DNA of 64,000 bases from Ascaphus truei (taxonomy: Eukaryota; Chordata; Amphibia; Anura; Ascaphidae): contig CM071574.1 in NCBI GenBank assembly GCA_036426205.1, positions 11,474,099 to 11,538,098 of the forward strand, in the 5' to 3' direction. Made by a program: the position numbers and the translations under genes. The notes beneath the pieces are model-generated. The model did not search any database, was not told the DNA's origin, and was given only the letters and a program-made list of their open reading frames with translations. Shown one piece after another: positions 1 through 11,400 of this stretch (position 1 is its first letter; every line of letters begins with the position of its first letter).

Positions 1-669
1 TAGATATTGTATTAGCAACAAATAATAAAATTAGTAACTTACATATAAAATTTCTTTAATAATCCCCGATTCTGGTGTCTATCACAGGAGTAGGGCATCA
101 CATAGGAAGTATGAAGGGTAATCTCAGTTCTGAGAGATCAGACCCGCGCGCTGGGGCTGTCTCTGTTCACTCTCCTGTTTTCCACGTGTGGTAGCGTGGT
201 GCGGAGTGTAGCGGGGCCTTCAATAGGTGTCCTTAGGATGCCTGTCCGTTTTTGATAGCATAGAAACGATCGGAAATAAGCAGTACTGGTGGTGGGTAGT
301 AAACCGCCAGCCACAACAGTCGCAACTGTTTGTGGCTGGCGGTTTTACTACCCATCAAGTGTACCGTTCCTGCTTATTTCCGATCGTTTCTATGCTATCA
401 AAAACGGACAGGCATCCTAAGGACACCTATTGAAGGCCCCGGTTCCTGCGCATGCGCGCTACACTCCGCACCACGCTACCACACGTGGAGGACAGGAGAG
501 TGAACAGAGACAGCCCCAGCGCGCGGGTCTGATCTCTCAGAACTGAGATTATCCTTCATACTTCCTATGTGATGCCCTACTCCTGTGATAGACACCAGAA
601 TCGGGGATTATTAAAGAAATTTTATATGTAAGTTACTAATTTTATTATTTGTTGCTAATACAATATCTA
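1..669. repeat. Long foldback (hairpin) element, ~310-bp arms
   Basis: The first ~320 bases are the reverse complement of bases ~325-669. Base 1 pairs with base 669 and the stem closes at 301-345 on a four-base loop (321-324). The right arm carries about 25 extra bases near 440-462 (a stretch containing gcgcatgcgc) that the left arm lacks; otherwise only scattered mismatches are visible. Because pairing runs right to base 1, the element may extend beyond the window, so its true ends, terminal repeats and target duplication cannot be judged. I see no credible coding frame. It is most likely a foldback-type non-autonomous DNA transposon; the superfamily is unknown. Confidence 0.85.
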
Positions 670-791
670 TCTCTCATCTTGGTGCGCTTTTGTGTTTTTT
701 CTTGTTTTTCTTATGTGAATTGTATCCAAAAACAGACAAAGACCTTCTCCTTGATCTGAGAAACCATAATGCAAAAATTGGTTATGATATC

Positions 792-1265
792 TTAAAGCCG
801 CAAGCTTTTCCCCCCCTTTAATATGTGCATCAATACAATACACACAATTATACGTAATTAGCTAAGTTGCTGATAAATCCGTTCTCCTGTGATCATTCGG
901 CAAAGTTTGGGCTCGTGTCTCACTAAATGGCTGTCAAAGCAGCAGAAGAGGATCAAAGAAGCAAAGTTATGTGGGGAGATCATGTGACCAGTCAGTCCCT
1001 AGATACAATTTGTGCATTGCTAGAGAAAGGGCAGGGCTCAAAAAGGGAAGTGCCACAGCCTGTTTCAGAAGAGGAAGGAGATATGACTTTGTAAATGGTT
1101 GATATAGACATAAGAAATGCTTGTTACATTACAATACATTAAAAATGTCATTCAGAATTGTATTTTTAAAGAAAAAAACTTAATGCTAGAAGTATTTTCT
1201 CATAGCACAGAACTGATTCATTAAAAAAAACACATGTAGGATAGTGCTAAGTCTGCAGATTTAAG
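792..1265 (+). mobile_element. TTAA-flanked MITE, copy 1
   Basis: Bounded by TTAA at 792-795 and 1262-1265 and colinear with the copy at 4141-4624. Shared internal blocks include the stretch reading tttaatatgtgcatcaatac, a segment near 985-1000 (catgtgaccag) and the stretch around 1060-1095. The ends are degraded inverted repeats (aagccgcaag and aagtctgcag next to TTAA). TTAA duplication is typical of piggyBac and Kolobok elements. No coding frame is present, so it is non-autonomous. The class is an inference. Confidence 0.75.
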
Positions 1266-2170
1266 AGGTGTCCAAATGCATATCGAACATACAGAAAAAA
1301 CCCTTCCCAAAATATATAGTTCAAGAGAAGTAAAGATTAGTCAAGTATGGATCTGCAACACAATCAGGATATCTGAGACAGACAAGTGGGACTGAAAAGA
1401 GAGAGTGAAATAGTGAGAGAATAGATCTGAGGTACAAGGAGCAGTAGAGAGTGCAGAGGCACTAATGCAATCCCTTAGCTACTAGGAAAACCACTGATTC
1501 ACAATAAGCTGCTGGTCCCTCTGGTATTAAAGGGGTTAAACAATTCCTTCAGTAATTAGGAAGATATTTTTAGCACCCAGGCTTTAACCATACCTCATAA
1601 AAGAATACTATAATGTGCTTCCCACTGTGTAATTTGAAATGATGAGATTGGCTTGTATGTAATACAATATAGTGTAATGAAAACATGGCTTCTGTGCTTT
1701 ATGAAGCTCCTGCATTTCCACTTTGTAAATATTTTCATGTCTTTCAATCCAAACCCTTGAGTATTATTCTACCTATGACATTTACCATTTTTGAGATGCA
1801 AGTAAACTGCTGTAATAAGAAATGATTGCATTGTATTATGCTCAGAATTTAATTAACCTTTGTCAATATCTGTTACTCTGAAAAAATGTATTCACCTTGG
1901 TTTCAAATGCTATTTTATTCATGAGTACAATGAATCAAGTTATAGTAAGGAGACTTTACAGTATTTCACACTTGTACATCTTCCACCAATGGGTAATTCG
2001 CTGTTCCAGGCAATCCAATTGTGTGCATTTTATTCTGGAAAATGTAAATTAGTAATGAGTTGTCACCTTAACATTCACCTAATTTAAAGATTAACAATAT
2101 ACTATGCTACAGTTTTGCCAACTATATCTTATTCACATGTCCTACTAAATATTGAGACTTTATATAAGGT
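1266..2170. other. Intron sequence, nothing recognised
   Basis: AT-rich non-coding sequence. I found no coding frame, tandem repeat or inverted repeat here that I can support. Confidence 0.5.
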
Positions 2171-2256
2171 GTGAGCCACCGATTGAGCCACCTGTGCTGA
2201 AGCATGGATATCCCTCATACCTGGCCTGTTGGTGGCCCTTGAGTACTGGAGTTGCG
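2171..2256 (-). mobile_element. Partial palindromic hAT-like MITE, copy 1
   Basis: Contains the family words gattgagccacctgtgctga and ggtggcccttgag, also seen at 15434-15564, 19837-19925 and 57725-57869. Only about half of the ~150-bp palindromic unit is present. It runs into a poly-C tract at 2257-2271 that replaces the expected terminus. Confidence 0.7.
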
Positions 2257-2271
2257 CCCCCCCCCCCCCCC
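2257..2271. repeat. Poly-C homopolymer
   Basis: Fifteen consecutive C residues directly after a truncated MITE end. Homopolymers of this length are unreliable in long-read assemblies. Confidence 0.9.
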
Positions 2272-2867
2272 GGCTTTATACGCTTATAGTGCTAGTAGAG
2301 ATGTGCAAACGTTTCACACAAGCTCGCCGGCCATGCACAATTTGTCGTTTGATTGCCGCAACCAATTTTGCACAATTTTCAAAGTGTGCAAGGATTTTGC
2401 GAAGTTAAAGGCTTTTCCACCAAGAATCAGCACTTTCACCCCCTCTATCTCTCATAAAGATTCGCTATCAGAATATTTAGAGCTATTTTGGCTAAAAACG
2501 TTGCACACACACTTTTCAAATTTTGAACCTGTTTGAAAAGTTTGTGTGAACAGACGCAAAGCGAATCTAGGCAAGTATGTACACCTTTCACTACTAAATA
2601 TTTTTAGGGGATTGTCAATGTTAGTAAAGAACAATCGTCCTTTTAACAAATGCTGAAAGCTTTATAAATGATTTGTTCTCAGAGGTATGGATTCCTGCCG
2701 GGAGTAACTGCAGTGTACGTGGCAGTAAAAATGTACATGTTAAATTATGTATGAGCTATTTCAAAGGAATGTTTTGATTGGGCATTTTCATTGGTTTAAC
2801 AAAGTCCAGATCAATATATTGTTTTGGAGTAGACTTGGGAAGAAGTCCCTTGATATGTATGGACATA
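2272..2867. other. Intron sequence with possible degraded MITE
   Basis: Near 2298-2590 there is a block starting with agagatgtgcaaac and ending near gtacacctttcacta. Terminal symmetry is weak. No coding capacity is visible. Confidence 0.3.
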
Positions 2868-3004
2868 TTTGCAAAGCAGTGCTAAGCCATAAGAGACCTC
2901 ACAACACTGTCAGTTACATTAAGCTTCATTCTCTTCAATGGACCATTACGTTGTCTTAGAGCACTATGGGGTGTGTTATGCTAAGCACCACTTAGTAAAT
3001 ATGG
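2868..3004. mobile_element. Small foldback MITE of the 'cttagtaaat' family, copy 1
   Basis: The termini are inverted: catatttgcaaagcagtgct on the left and agcaccacttagtaaatatg on the right. Related blocks lie at 15848-15958 and 22447-22577, with similar ends and a diverged centre. The element is old, with no target duplication that I can fix. Confidence 0.55.
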
Positions 3005-3340
3005 ATCTTAATTGCTGAGGTGATACATAACATTGGTACAATAGTGTATGTACATTTTGCAGAATTGGTTGTCATTTTGAACGTAGAATATGTACACAAA
3101 GTTGTTCCATCATGGAGATGTTTTACTTAGTAGTCAGTCACTGCCAACATTGATTATAAGTACAACAGCAAGAGACAAGAGGTTAAGAACTAAAGAAATC
3201 ATTGAGTGAACAAAATATTTTAAAGAGCTATGTGTCAATATAGTTCCGTACATTTGAAACAAAGGCAAAAAAAAATGTTGTGTATGAAAATGCATACAGT
3301 ATTTTGGAAGTGTAATAAAATGTACCATTTATCCCTAAAA

Positions 3341-3677
3341 CAGGGGTGCGCAAACTGGAGGGTAGGGCGCAAGATTTTATGGGGGGTCGGGGGCGTGGCA
3401 CTTACAGAGGCCCTGCGCTCTTCCCTAAATCAATTAAATTAAATGCCGAGGGAGCACAAGGCCTCTGTAAGTTTCCTTACCTTGTCTAAGGTTGCCATGG
3501 CAACGTGCATCAAATGACGCGGTGGGGTCGTGTGTCATTGCGTTGCCATGGCAATGTGACATCACATGACCACGCGGCATCATTTGACACCGGAGACAAG
3601 GTAAGGGAGGGGGGGCTGCGCGAGCATGGGGCGGGAGCAGACAGGGAGGCGCAGAGGAAAAAATCTGCACGCCCCGG
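3341..3677 (+). mobile_element. hAT-type MITE with 8-bp target duplication
   Basis: The left end reads caggggtgcgcaaact and the right end, reversed, reads ccggggcgtgcaga. The flanks are ccctaaaa (3333-3340) and ccctaaac (3678-3685), a 7/8 match for the 8-bp duplication expected of hAT. The interior is GC-rich with repeated gttgccatggcaa palindromes, shared with the elements at 10012, 25183, 51502 and 55002. No transposase is encoded. Confidence 0.85.
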
Positions 3678-4140
3678 CCCTAAACAACCATTGGTCATAC
3701 ATATTGATAAACAAATTCTAGCATTTAATACAAACCCTTATAGTTGGAAATGATTGAGATTATAAATTATGTCACCCTTATTCAATATGCTGTATGGAGC
3801 TCTAATTTAATATTTTTCTATGCCTTTTTTTTATAGTATTTGTTGTCTGAGTCTCCTAATGTATATACAAATAAACTTTAATTATTCAACTGATTATTAC
3901 ACTAAAGTCAGTATATGTAAAATAAATCAGAACTAGACATGTAGCAGGTGTTATTACTCCTGTAATCACATGAAATCGCCTTACCGCTGTCACAAATTTT
4001 AATACACTTTCCCAAATCTCAATACAGACAAATAGAACCCCGCATAACATTGCACAGTTTTATATCCAAAATGTGCAATATTATTGAATAATAACCACAG
4101 TAATACCATCTGCTATATTTGTGTTTACTTTTTTTATTTG

Positions 4141-4624
4141 TTAAAGCAGCAGTCCAAGCTGCCTGGTTTTCCCCTCCTCCACCCTTTAATATGTGCATCA
4201 ATACAATCCACACAATGATAAGTAATTAGCTAAGTTGTCGATCGATTGGGGAAGATTTGGTTCGGGGTTCACGAAATGGCTGTCAGTGTAACAGAAGAGG
4301 ACCAAAGATGCAAAGTTCTGTGGGCAACATCATGTGACCAGGCAGTCACTAGATACAATTAAGCTTGTGCACTGCTAAAGAGAGGGTACGGCTCAAAAAG
4401 GTGTGTGCCACAGCCTGTTTCAGAAGAGGAAGGGGATGTGACTTTGTAAATGGTTTCAATAGAAACAAAAATGCTTGTTACATTATAATATATTCAAAAT
4501 GTAATTCAGAGTTGTTGTTTTTTCTTTTTTTTATGCTAGAAGTACAGTATTTTCTCATAGTACAGAACTGATTTGTTAAAAAAAAGCACACACATTTAGG
4601 ATAGTGCTTGGACTGCAACTTTAA
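4141..4624 (+). mobile_element. TTAA-flanked MITE, copy 2
   Basis: Begins TTAAAGCAGCAGTCCAAGC and ends GCTTGGACTGCAACTTTAA, an inverted repeat of about 15 bp inside a duplicated TTAA. It is colinear with 792-1265 but better preserved at the ends. It is non-autonomous. The TTAA site suggests piggyBac or Kolobok mobilisation. Confidence 0.85.
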
Positions 4625-4775
4625 GTTAAGCTTGTGTTACAAAATCCATGTAAAAGTATGATTTCAAAAGAGAAGTAAACATTTGAGCTGAAACAGAAAC
4701 ACATTTTTAGTTATTAAAAAGATATGTTTGTGTGAACTGATATGGTATATAATGTAATAAGGACTCTATAATTTT

Positions 4776-4948
4776 GTGTACAATAATGTATATCCATACA
4801 TACCCCAACAATATTAATTAATATTTCATTTTTATTACTGTACAATTCAAATAAATGTAGGATTTATTTTTAATTGAATTGTACATTAATACAAATTATT
4901 TATTAATTAATTTTGTTGAGGTATGTATGGATATACATTAGTGTACAC
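4776..4948. mobile_element. Foldback MITE, AT-rich
   Basis: The left arm gtgtacaataatgtatatcc is the near-exact reverse complement of the right arm ending in ggatatacattagtgtacac. Arm pairing extends about 35 bp, with a partly palindromic AT-rich interior (tattaattaata). The transposon class is unresolved. Confidence 0.8.
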
Positions 4949-5303
4949 ATACTTTATACAGTCATTATTACAATAAATACCACATATTTAAGTGAAAACG
5001 TTAATACGTGTAAAAATGATACCTTTCTCAAGCTTTAGCTTCCATGCACATGGAAATCTCTGTTAAAAACGCTGCGTTAATAACCATTGCACATGTGCAG
5101 TGTATTAGAGAATTTGGCCACTGACCATTGCACATGTGCAGTGTATTAGAGAATGTGTCTCTGAGACATCAAAATCCCAGTTAATAGCGCTACTTCTTTG
5201 ATGAACGGACATTATTTTTGCATTTCATTAGCTTTGAGGATACCTGTTAATAAGAAGAAAACTAACGTTCGTTCCCTATTTCATGAACGTCATGTTATTA
5301 GGT

Positions 5304-5318
5304 AAAATGAATGACCTT
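5304..5318 (+). repeat. Target site duplication, left copy, of the L1/Tx1-like insert
   Basis: The 15-base word aaaatgaatgacctt recurs exactly at 8864-8878 right after an A-rich tail. This brackets the LINE between them and marks target-primed reverse transcription. Confidence 0.85.
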
Positions 5319-5462
5319 CGAGAGGCGCATTTGCGACAGCCACAGGTATGGAGGCATAACTGTGGATTTCCGCTGACACCCGGCGCATTATAGCATCAAA
5401 ACAGCATAAAAATACACAAATTGGCGATCACGATATCAGCACAGCCTTCTGAATATCACAGG

Positions 5463-5791
5463 ATGACAACAAGGTCGCAAAAGAAGAAGAATCCGCTGGA
5501 TTCAAAAGATTATTCCCGAATTTGGAAATGGTGCGCATTGAGAGAGAAGCTGCAACGGCTTCTAACTGTGGATCGGACGTTGAGCGGGAAGCGGTGAGGG
5601 AGAGGAGCGAGGGTCCGGAGAGGCAGCTTGTCATAAAGAGCGATATTACAAACTTATATAATGATTTTAAGTCATTCTTCAATAATGAGATGAGGGAATT
5701 AAGGAAGGATATCAACAGTATTGGTGACCGACAGATGCTTAAAGACTGCCTAAAGACTGCAACGGCTGGAAGCTATGAGTTCCTCCTCTGA
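5463..5791 (+). pseudogene. ORF1-like fragment of the Tx1/L1-like LINE
   Basis: Translation starts MTTRSQKKKNPLDSKDYSRI, then frame shifts near 5520 into a charged helical stretch containing NLYNDFKSFFNNEMRELRKD. That has the look of the coiled-coil region of L1-type ORF1 RNA-binding proteins. The frame ends at 5791, well short of a full ORF1, so it is dead. The assignment rests on the style of the sequence and on position within the element. Confidence 0.6.
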
Positions 5792-6229
5792 TCCCAGTGA
5801 CGGTTCACGCACTGCATTGCTGGGAAAGAGGGGGGCTCAACAGAGATGACTGGACGGTGTAGCCAGACTGAGATTGGAGCAACATAGGAGAAGGGTGGAG
5901 GAGAGGGGGGGGGGGGCGCAAGAGGGCAGCAGAGAGAGAAGGGGTTAGGGAAGCGAAGGTAGGCTTATCTGGGGAAGTAATGTGGCCTAAGGAACATCCC
6001 TGGGGAGGAAGGGAATTGCTGGTGACTATACTATGGGGAGAGTAGGTGAAGAGAAAGGACAGGCAGAGAAGCTGGGGAGTAGGGAGCTGAAAGTAGAAAG
6101 GAAAGGATACGGAATAAGAGGAAAGGAGAGGTGTTAGGGTAGCCTAGGCTATAATATAGGCTATAATATAATATAATGTATACACAAGTGATAGAAATAC
6201 ATCGCAAGTAACTCAAGGTTACAGCAGGG

Positions 6230-7209
6230 TTTAGCCAGGCTCAGTCCAAGAAGTGTAGTGCAGTTCTCAATAGCGGGTCCAATTGTTACGGTAGTGCTCG
6301 CCACAAACTGGGGCTGGACCGCGTGGCTGAGGCTGGGTTATGAAATCACCGACCTTAGACCGCGCAGACTGGTCCGGAGTGCGAAGTTCATAGTCAAACA
6401 GGCCAGGTTCAGGACTGGAGAAAACAGCGTAGTCGGTGGACGAGCAAGGGTCAGGATTGGAGAAATCAGGGGAATCGTTATCCAAGTATAGTTTCGCCAA
6501 AAGGAGGTCAATTAGGTCCCGCTTCAGCATAATAGCTGCAGGGCGGGAGCGGGTTCTGTGCGAGTGGCGACCGCGGCCCATGGTACCAGCCTCAGCAAGG
6601 AGAAGGCTGACCGGAGAGGGCACACTGCCAGGCAGCACTGGTAAACCAGTGCTTCAGTACAGAAGTTCAAGCTGGCCTCTGCAAAGGGAGAGAGAGCAGC
6701 AGGCCAAGGGGTCCAAACAGCAACCTCTGCTAAGGGTAGAAGCAGCAGGTTGCGGCCTCCAGGGAGATAGCACACAGCAGGTCTCCGGGGTGCTTGGACA
6801 CAGGCTACAGCGTAGTAGCTGCCGAAGGATACTGGAACACAGGAACAAAAGCAATGAGCTGGAACACATCAACAGCGAAGTCACAAGGGAAAACAGGAAC
6901 TAACTCTGGAACACAATACACAGAGATTAGTACAGAGATAACAAGCCAGGGGCTTGTGGCAGAACATGATAACGTCCAAGAAAGGAACTATGCTCGGCCG
7001 AGAGGGATTGTGGGAATGCAGTATTTAAAGGTCAGCGGGCAAATCTCAGAAGGCGGAGTGTAAGAACATTCTTCCAATGAGAGAGCACAGGCTGGAGCTG
7101 CAGTAAATAGCTTGCACAGCTGCTGTAGATACCAGGGGGAGTGTTCCAGGACTGCCCAGGTCTGCAAGGCAAAGGTAACCAGTAAACTCAGGTGTGGATT
7201 CCTTACACC
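6230..7209 (-). mobile_element. LTR-like sequence with leader and possible gag start (minus strand)
   Basis: Read on the minus strand it starts TGTAAGGAATCCACACCTG at 7209, as LTRs beginning TGT do. It continues through a promoter-like GC-mixed region to an open stretch of 123 codons (6267-6638) that includes MGRGRHSHRT and LIDLLLAKLYLDND. No pol sequence follows. I cannot define a target duplication, so whether this is a solo LTR or an LTR plus leader is unclear. It sits inside the LINE insert and is therefore younger than it. Confidence 0.5.
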
Positions 7210-7952
7210 AATGCGGCTATAGTCCGGTTAGAGGAAGGAGCAAATCGGTTCAACTAGCATTAGCTACAGATTTGACACTGGACGCGGTAGGTATGTAACT
7301 GGTTCAGGTTCTTTACGGCTAACATGACAGTGTTGTCTCTTTAAAATAATTCAAGGAGTCTCATTAGTAAGGCGATATCTACGAGTTTAGGTGTAAGCAG
7401 GAGATTGTTATACACTGTAGATTAAATAAACGGAGACACAGACAGTTATATAAGGATTGGTTAGGCTTAGTCAGTTAATGTTATGGAGATTAGAGAAGTC
7501 GAAGAAGAGTTAGAAAAATGTCCACAAAGTAATGTGGGGTCAAGAAGGTAGACACAAAAAAACAAACAAAAAAAAAACATTGCGGTGATATGAATATTAA
7601 CAGTTAGGATATTTAACAGGCTGGGTGCTAATGTCACTGGTCAAATCCCTGGGGATCTTGAGTGTTCTGATCCCTCTAGACTCTGGACCAATCTCTTACA
7701 AGGTCCAGAGGAGGTGGTTAACCCATGGGCAGTTGAGTCAGGGTCAATTTTGACCAACAATGACACAGTTAGTATTATGAGTGTATTTTTTCCCCCGTCT
7801 TCCCTTTTGTCTGGTCCTCCCCCCCTCCCCTCATCGGGCAGAGTGATTGGAGTGTCCGGCAGGAGAGTGTGGCGTTGGTGTCATCTTCGGAGTCCCCTGA
7901 GATGTCTGGTACGGTACACAGAAATGTTAAGCACAGAGAATGTTAACTTGGA

Positions 7953-8065
7953 ATGGCTATAAACGTCATATCGCACAATGTTAAGGGCTTTAATAGACCA
8001 AACAAAAGAAGGGTTGCTTTTACAGACTATAAACACATTTTAGTAGGACAAACTTTCCAAACTAT
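7953..8065 (+). pseudogene. ORF2 endonuclease N-terminus fragment (Tx1/L1-like)
   Basis: Translation MAINVISHNVKGFNRPNKRR resembles the conserved start of L1/Tx1 ORF2 apurinic endonucleases (pattern N-x-x-G-x-N-x-P-x-K-R). Similarity is lost after ~35 codons where the internal deletion begins. Confidence 0.7.
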
Positions 8066-8189
8066 CTAGATAAAAACTTAATCTAATTTGGTACCCTAAA
8101 AAGATATATAAATAAACACAAGAACCGCTACCCTCAATAGCAGTTAGCAGTTTGGGAGGCCACTAAATTCAGATGTTCATTAACCTCTA

Positions 8190-8650
8190 GGCACTCATTA
8201 ATGACAGCCTTATTCAAAACTCCAGACTTTGCTCCGGGCCTGAATAGCAAGAATTTCCAGATTTGGAAACAGAACTGGCTGTTGAGACTCAGGGATCTGG
8301 AGGGCAGAAACACCATAAAATCATTTGATCAAATTAAATCAGAAAAGGATATCCTAAATACAGATTTTTTTAAGATGTCCCCAGATCCGTGCATTTTATC
8401 TTAAATTTAAGCAACGCCCCCCATTAACAAATTGTGAAACGCGCTGTAGTTTGGAAACAGATGCAAGGGGACTAACCTCTTGGATATATGGGGATGTGAT
8501 CTCTCCTGCTGGGGCTCATTCATATAATGTATGGAATGCGTTCTCCTCTGACAGAGGTAGGAAATTATAGAGCAATGGTTTATAGATAGATACAAGAGTA
8601 GGTCATAGAGGAGAAAGAACTTCAGCCGACACAAGAGTTCTCACACACAA
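8190..8650 (+). pseudogene. ORF2 C-terminal remnant (Tx1/L1-like)
   Basis: Two open pieces, 8201-8404 and a shifted frame after 8405 containing SWIYGDVIS and YNVWNAF, lie just upstream of the 3' tail. They are where the ORF2 C-terminus would be in this element. The frames are broken. Confidence 0.45.
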
Positions 8651-8863
8651 GAATATAAAGAAGCCAAAGATGCAGACTCCGGCAATGCCCCAGCCACCCC
8701 CCCACTCCCTTCCTTCCCTTGTTGTGTGTGTTTTGATTTCCTTTATTTCTGTATTCATGTCATATAATTCTATTTAATATGTTGTCCGAACTATCAACTT
8801 TACGTTGGAAAATTGTATTACGATATTTCTTATGAAAATCAATAAAATTTAAGTTGAATAAAA

Positions 8864-8878
8864 AAAATGAATGACCTT
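8864..8878 (+). repeat. Target site duplication, right copy
   Basis: Exact repeat of 5304-5318 (aaaatgaatgacctt) after the A-rich tail. Confidence 0.85.
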
Positions 8879-9861
8879 TTGAGGATCTACCCCTATGCTA
8901 CTTAATGCTAAACCACTATTTCAGTTTCGTGTATTAGACCTTTTGTAGCCTATTTATCATGTGTGAGATATAGACACAATAAGCAAAAGACACATCATTA
9001 TCGAGGATGCTGGCTTGTGTTTTGTTAAGCTCCTGATAAGCTCAGCATTTTCTACAAGATCACCTTTTAAATAAAGAGGCGACTATAAAGTTTCAAATGT
9101 TGGTTCAGCTAAAGGTATATGACATGCTGCAGCAATTATACTCATAGATACAAATCTTTTAGACTTCTAAAATATAAGATGAAAATGAAACATTTTTCAT
9201 AAGTCATGATAAGTAGCCTACTTTTTACACTCCACTGATTTATTAAGAGCAGTAAAAGGATTAAAAAAAAAATAACATGAAATTTTGATTTGGAGCCCTA
9301 GTACTGTAAAAAAGGAGTCCCATTATAGATTCTTTAACACAAGAATCTTTCTCTTTTTTTTCCACGCCCCATCTCCTCCTGTTCTTGCTGTGACTGCATG
9401 CCTACATTGTAGAAATAGAGGGGAAAGCAACCGTATCCACAGATACAACGCTGCATGAGATGATAACAGTGAATTGATGCAAAGGGAAATCTCAGCATCC
9501 TTTCACTATGAGTATGAAAGCTGTTAAAGATTTATAGTAGGTCATTAAGGAATTGTGTTGCCGTACTTTAATTAAGATATCATCTCTGATTTTAAGGGAT
9601 ATTAGAAAGTATGGGTGTACTTACTGCTTAGCATTATTAGTATAATTACTCTGGAAGTTTAAAACACTTATGGTTAGGTTTTGCACATGCAAATTCTGTG
9701 TAAACACGGATTGCACAAGGAAAAGTGCTAGCGTTGGTTAATAAGTATTGCAGAAAGACAGTAAATAAAGTTACACAGTAACACGTTTCTTCCCACTTAC
9801 ATTTGGAAAAAATATGTACCCAGTAATCAGGGAAAGATTGTAGGTACATACCAGCCCGGAC
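8879..9861. other. Intron sequence, nothing recognised
   Basis: AT-rich. No open frame or repeat structure I can support. Confidence 0.5.
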
Positions 9862-9966
9862 GATTCCCTGAAGAGCGTCCCACCTCCTGCAGCGTCATGG
9901 CGTCATGTGACATTAGGTTGCCATGACATTGTGGCGCTGAAGGAGGAGATGCCGCTCTGGAAAAGG
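9862..9966. mobile_element. Fragment of GC-rich hAT-like MITE family
   Basis: Contains gcgtcatgtgacattaggtt and gttgccatgacattgtggcg, the internal signature of the family at 3341, 10012, 25183, 51502 and 55002. No termini are found. Confidence 0.55.
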
Positions 9967-10011
9967 TAAGACACCTCCTTCTCATTCACTCCAACACACA
10001 CACACACACAC

Positions 10012-10522
10012 GTTGGGCCGGCCTTAGGGCAAGGTGAGCAAGGCAGCTGCCTTGAGCTCTGAACCTTTGGGGGCCCCACGCTTCCTCCTCTCCCTCCTGT
10101 TGGTGCCGGGATCCAACTTTCACCCAACTGGAGGGGGGAGATGGAGGAGGGAGCATGGTGCCCCCCCTCCTCCAGCTCCCTTCTCCAGTCAGACGTTGGA
10201 TCCTGGTGCTGACAGGAAGAGGGAGAGGAGGAAGCGTGGGGCCACAGGACCAGCAGAGAGGTGTGGGGGGGAGTTGTGTGTATGTGTGTTCACACTTACC
10301 TTCTCCACAGCAGACCGCCTCCTGCAGCAGCACCTTACCATCACAATGTCTCATCACATTGCGTTGCCATGGCAATGTGATGTCATTTGACGCCGCAACG
10401 TCATGATACCACGATGCTGACAGAGTCGGGCTGCTGGTACAGGTAGGTCCCCCTTTTTTAACACGCGGGGGCCCCGCGTCTGACATGCCACCTTGGGTTC
10501 CACAAAGCCTAAGGCCAGCCCT
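10012..10522 (+). mobile_element. GC-rich hAT-like MITE inserted in a CA repeat
   Basis: Inverted ends gggccggccttagg (10015) and cctaaggccagccctc (to 10522) are flanked on both sides by CACACA sequence, consistent with insertion in, or duplication of, a CA microsatellite. The interior has the family gcgttgccatggcaatgtga motif. Reading frames in the GC-rich interior look incidental. Confidence 0.75.
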
Positions 10523-10754
10523 CACACACACAGCTCTTAACCTTGGGATGAGGAGACGGTCCAGGGACTGTGCATCTCCCTCCTTGAGCTCCCTCCTCCG
10601 GTCAAGCAGAAGTTGGATCCCAGTGCCAACAAGAAGGGAGAGTATTGCAGATGGTTAGAGAGATGAGGTGGCCGCAGCACCAGCCCACAGCACCAGCCTA
10701 CCAGGGTAACTCCGATCACCCAAAAGGTCAACCTGCCTATGCCAGAAACACAGT

Positions 10755-11400
10755 GGGGTCTATGTACTAACTAAGATCATATTTTGACTTTTATTGAGAG
10801 TAAACATTTTCATACTAAAAAGAAGTATAAACCTCCATAAAATGTGTCTTGTGTATGAAAATCGCTATGTGACATACTACATGTAAGCCATCGTTTGTTG
10901 TTTAAAATTAACGCATTGCACCATGTTGAATACCTGATTAATACGATTTAAATTGAAACGGAATTCCGAGTATTTTTATTTATAACTAATATTAGTAAAT
11001 ATAAATGATTAATGTAGCTATTTATAATAGACAGGAAAAATAATACTTTTTTTAACCTATACAATAAAACCCTCATGCAGCTTCAAATCCTTTTTTGATT
11101 GATACAGTACATACTACTGTATAGTAACCTAATTCTGCACTAACAATATTAACAAATTTTTTAGGTTTTACACCAGGTTCAACTTGGCAAATTATTTGGA
11201 CGCACGCTCTACATTTTTATTGGTGCACAGATAAAAAATGTTACATATGTGCGCCAAAATAGTTTACTCAAATTATTTATGACCCTTAAGGAGCACATTG
11301 GAGAAATACAGTATAAGGTTATTATATAAACGCAACAACGATTTCCATGTGTCAATTCTGCACCAGAAATGCTTTTTGCGATGCTTGGTCCTTAGGCCCT
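10755..11400 (+). mobile_element. 0.65-kb non-autonomous DNA transposon, copy 1
   Basis: The left end ggggtctatgtactaa and right end cttggtccttaggccct are imperfect inverted repeats. The block is colinear with 61785-62402. Shared internal words include tttgttgttt and ttgaatacctga. No transposase frame is present. The superfamily is unresolved. Confidence 0.7.

Larger units (their letters stand above)
5319..8863 (+). mobile_element. Tx1/L1-like LINE, internally deleted, with an LTR-like insert
   Basis: The element lies between perfect 15-bp direct repeats (5304-5318 and 8864-8878) and ends in an AATAAA-like sequence plus an A-rich tail (8839-8867). The 5' part carries an ORF1-like start (5463-5791). 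The 3' part carries an ORF2 endonuclease N-terminus (from 7953) and ORF2 C-terminal fragments (about 8190-8650). The reverse transcriptase core is absent. The distance from the endonuclease start to the tail is only about 0.9 kb, against several kb in a full element. The middle (about 6230-7209) belongs to a different element on the minus strand. Confidence 0.8.
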
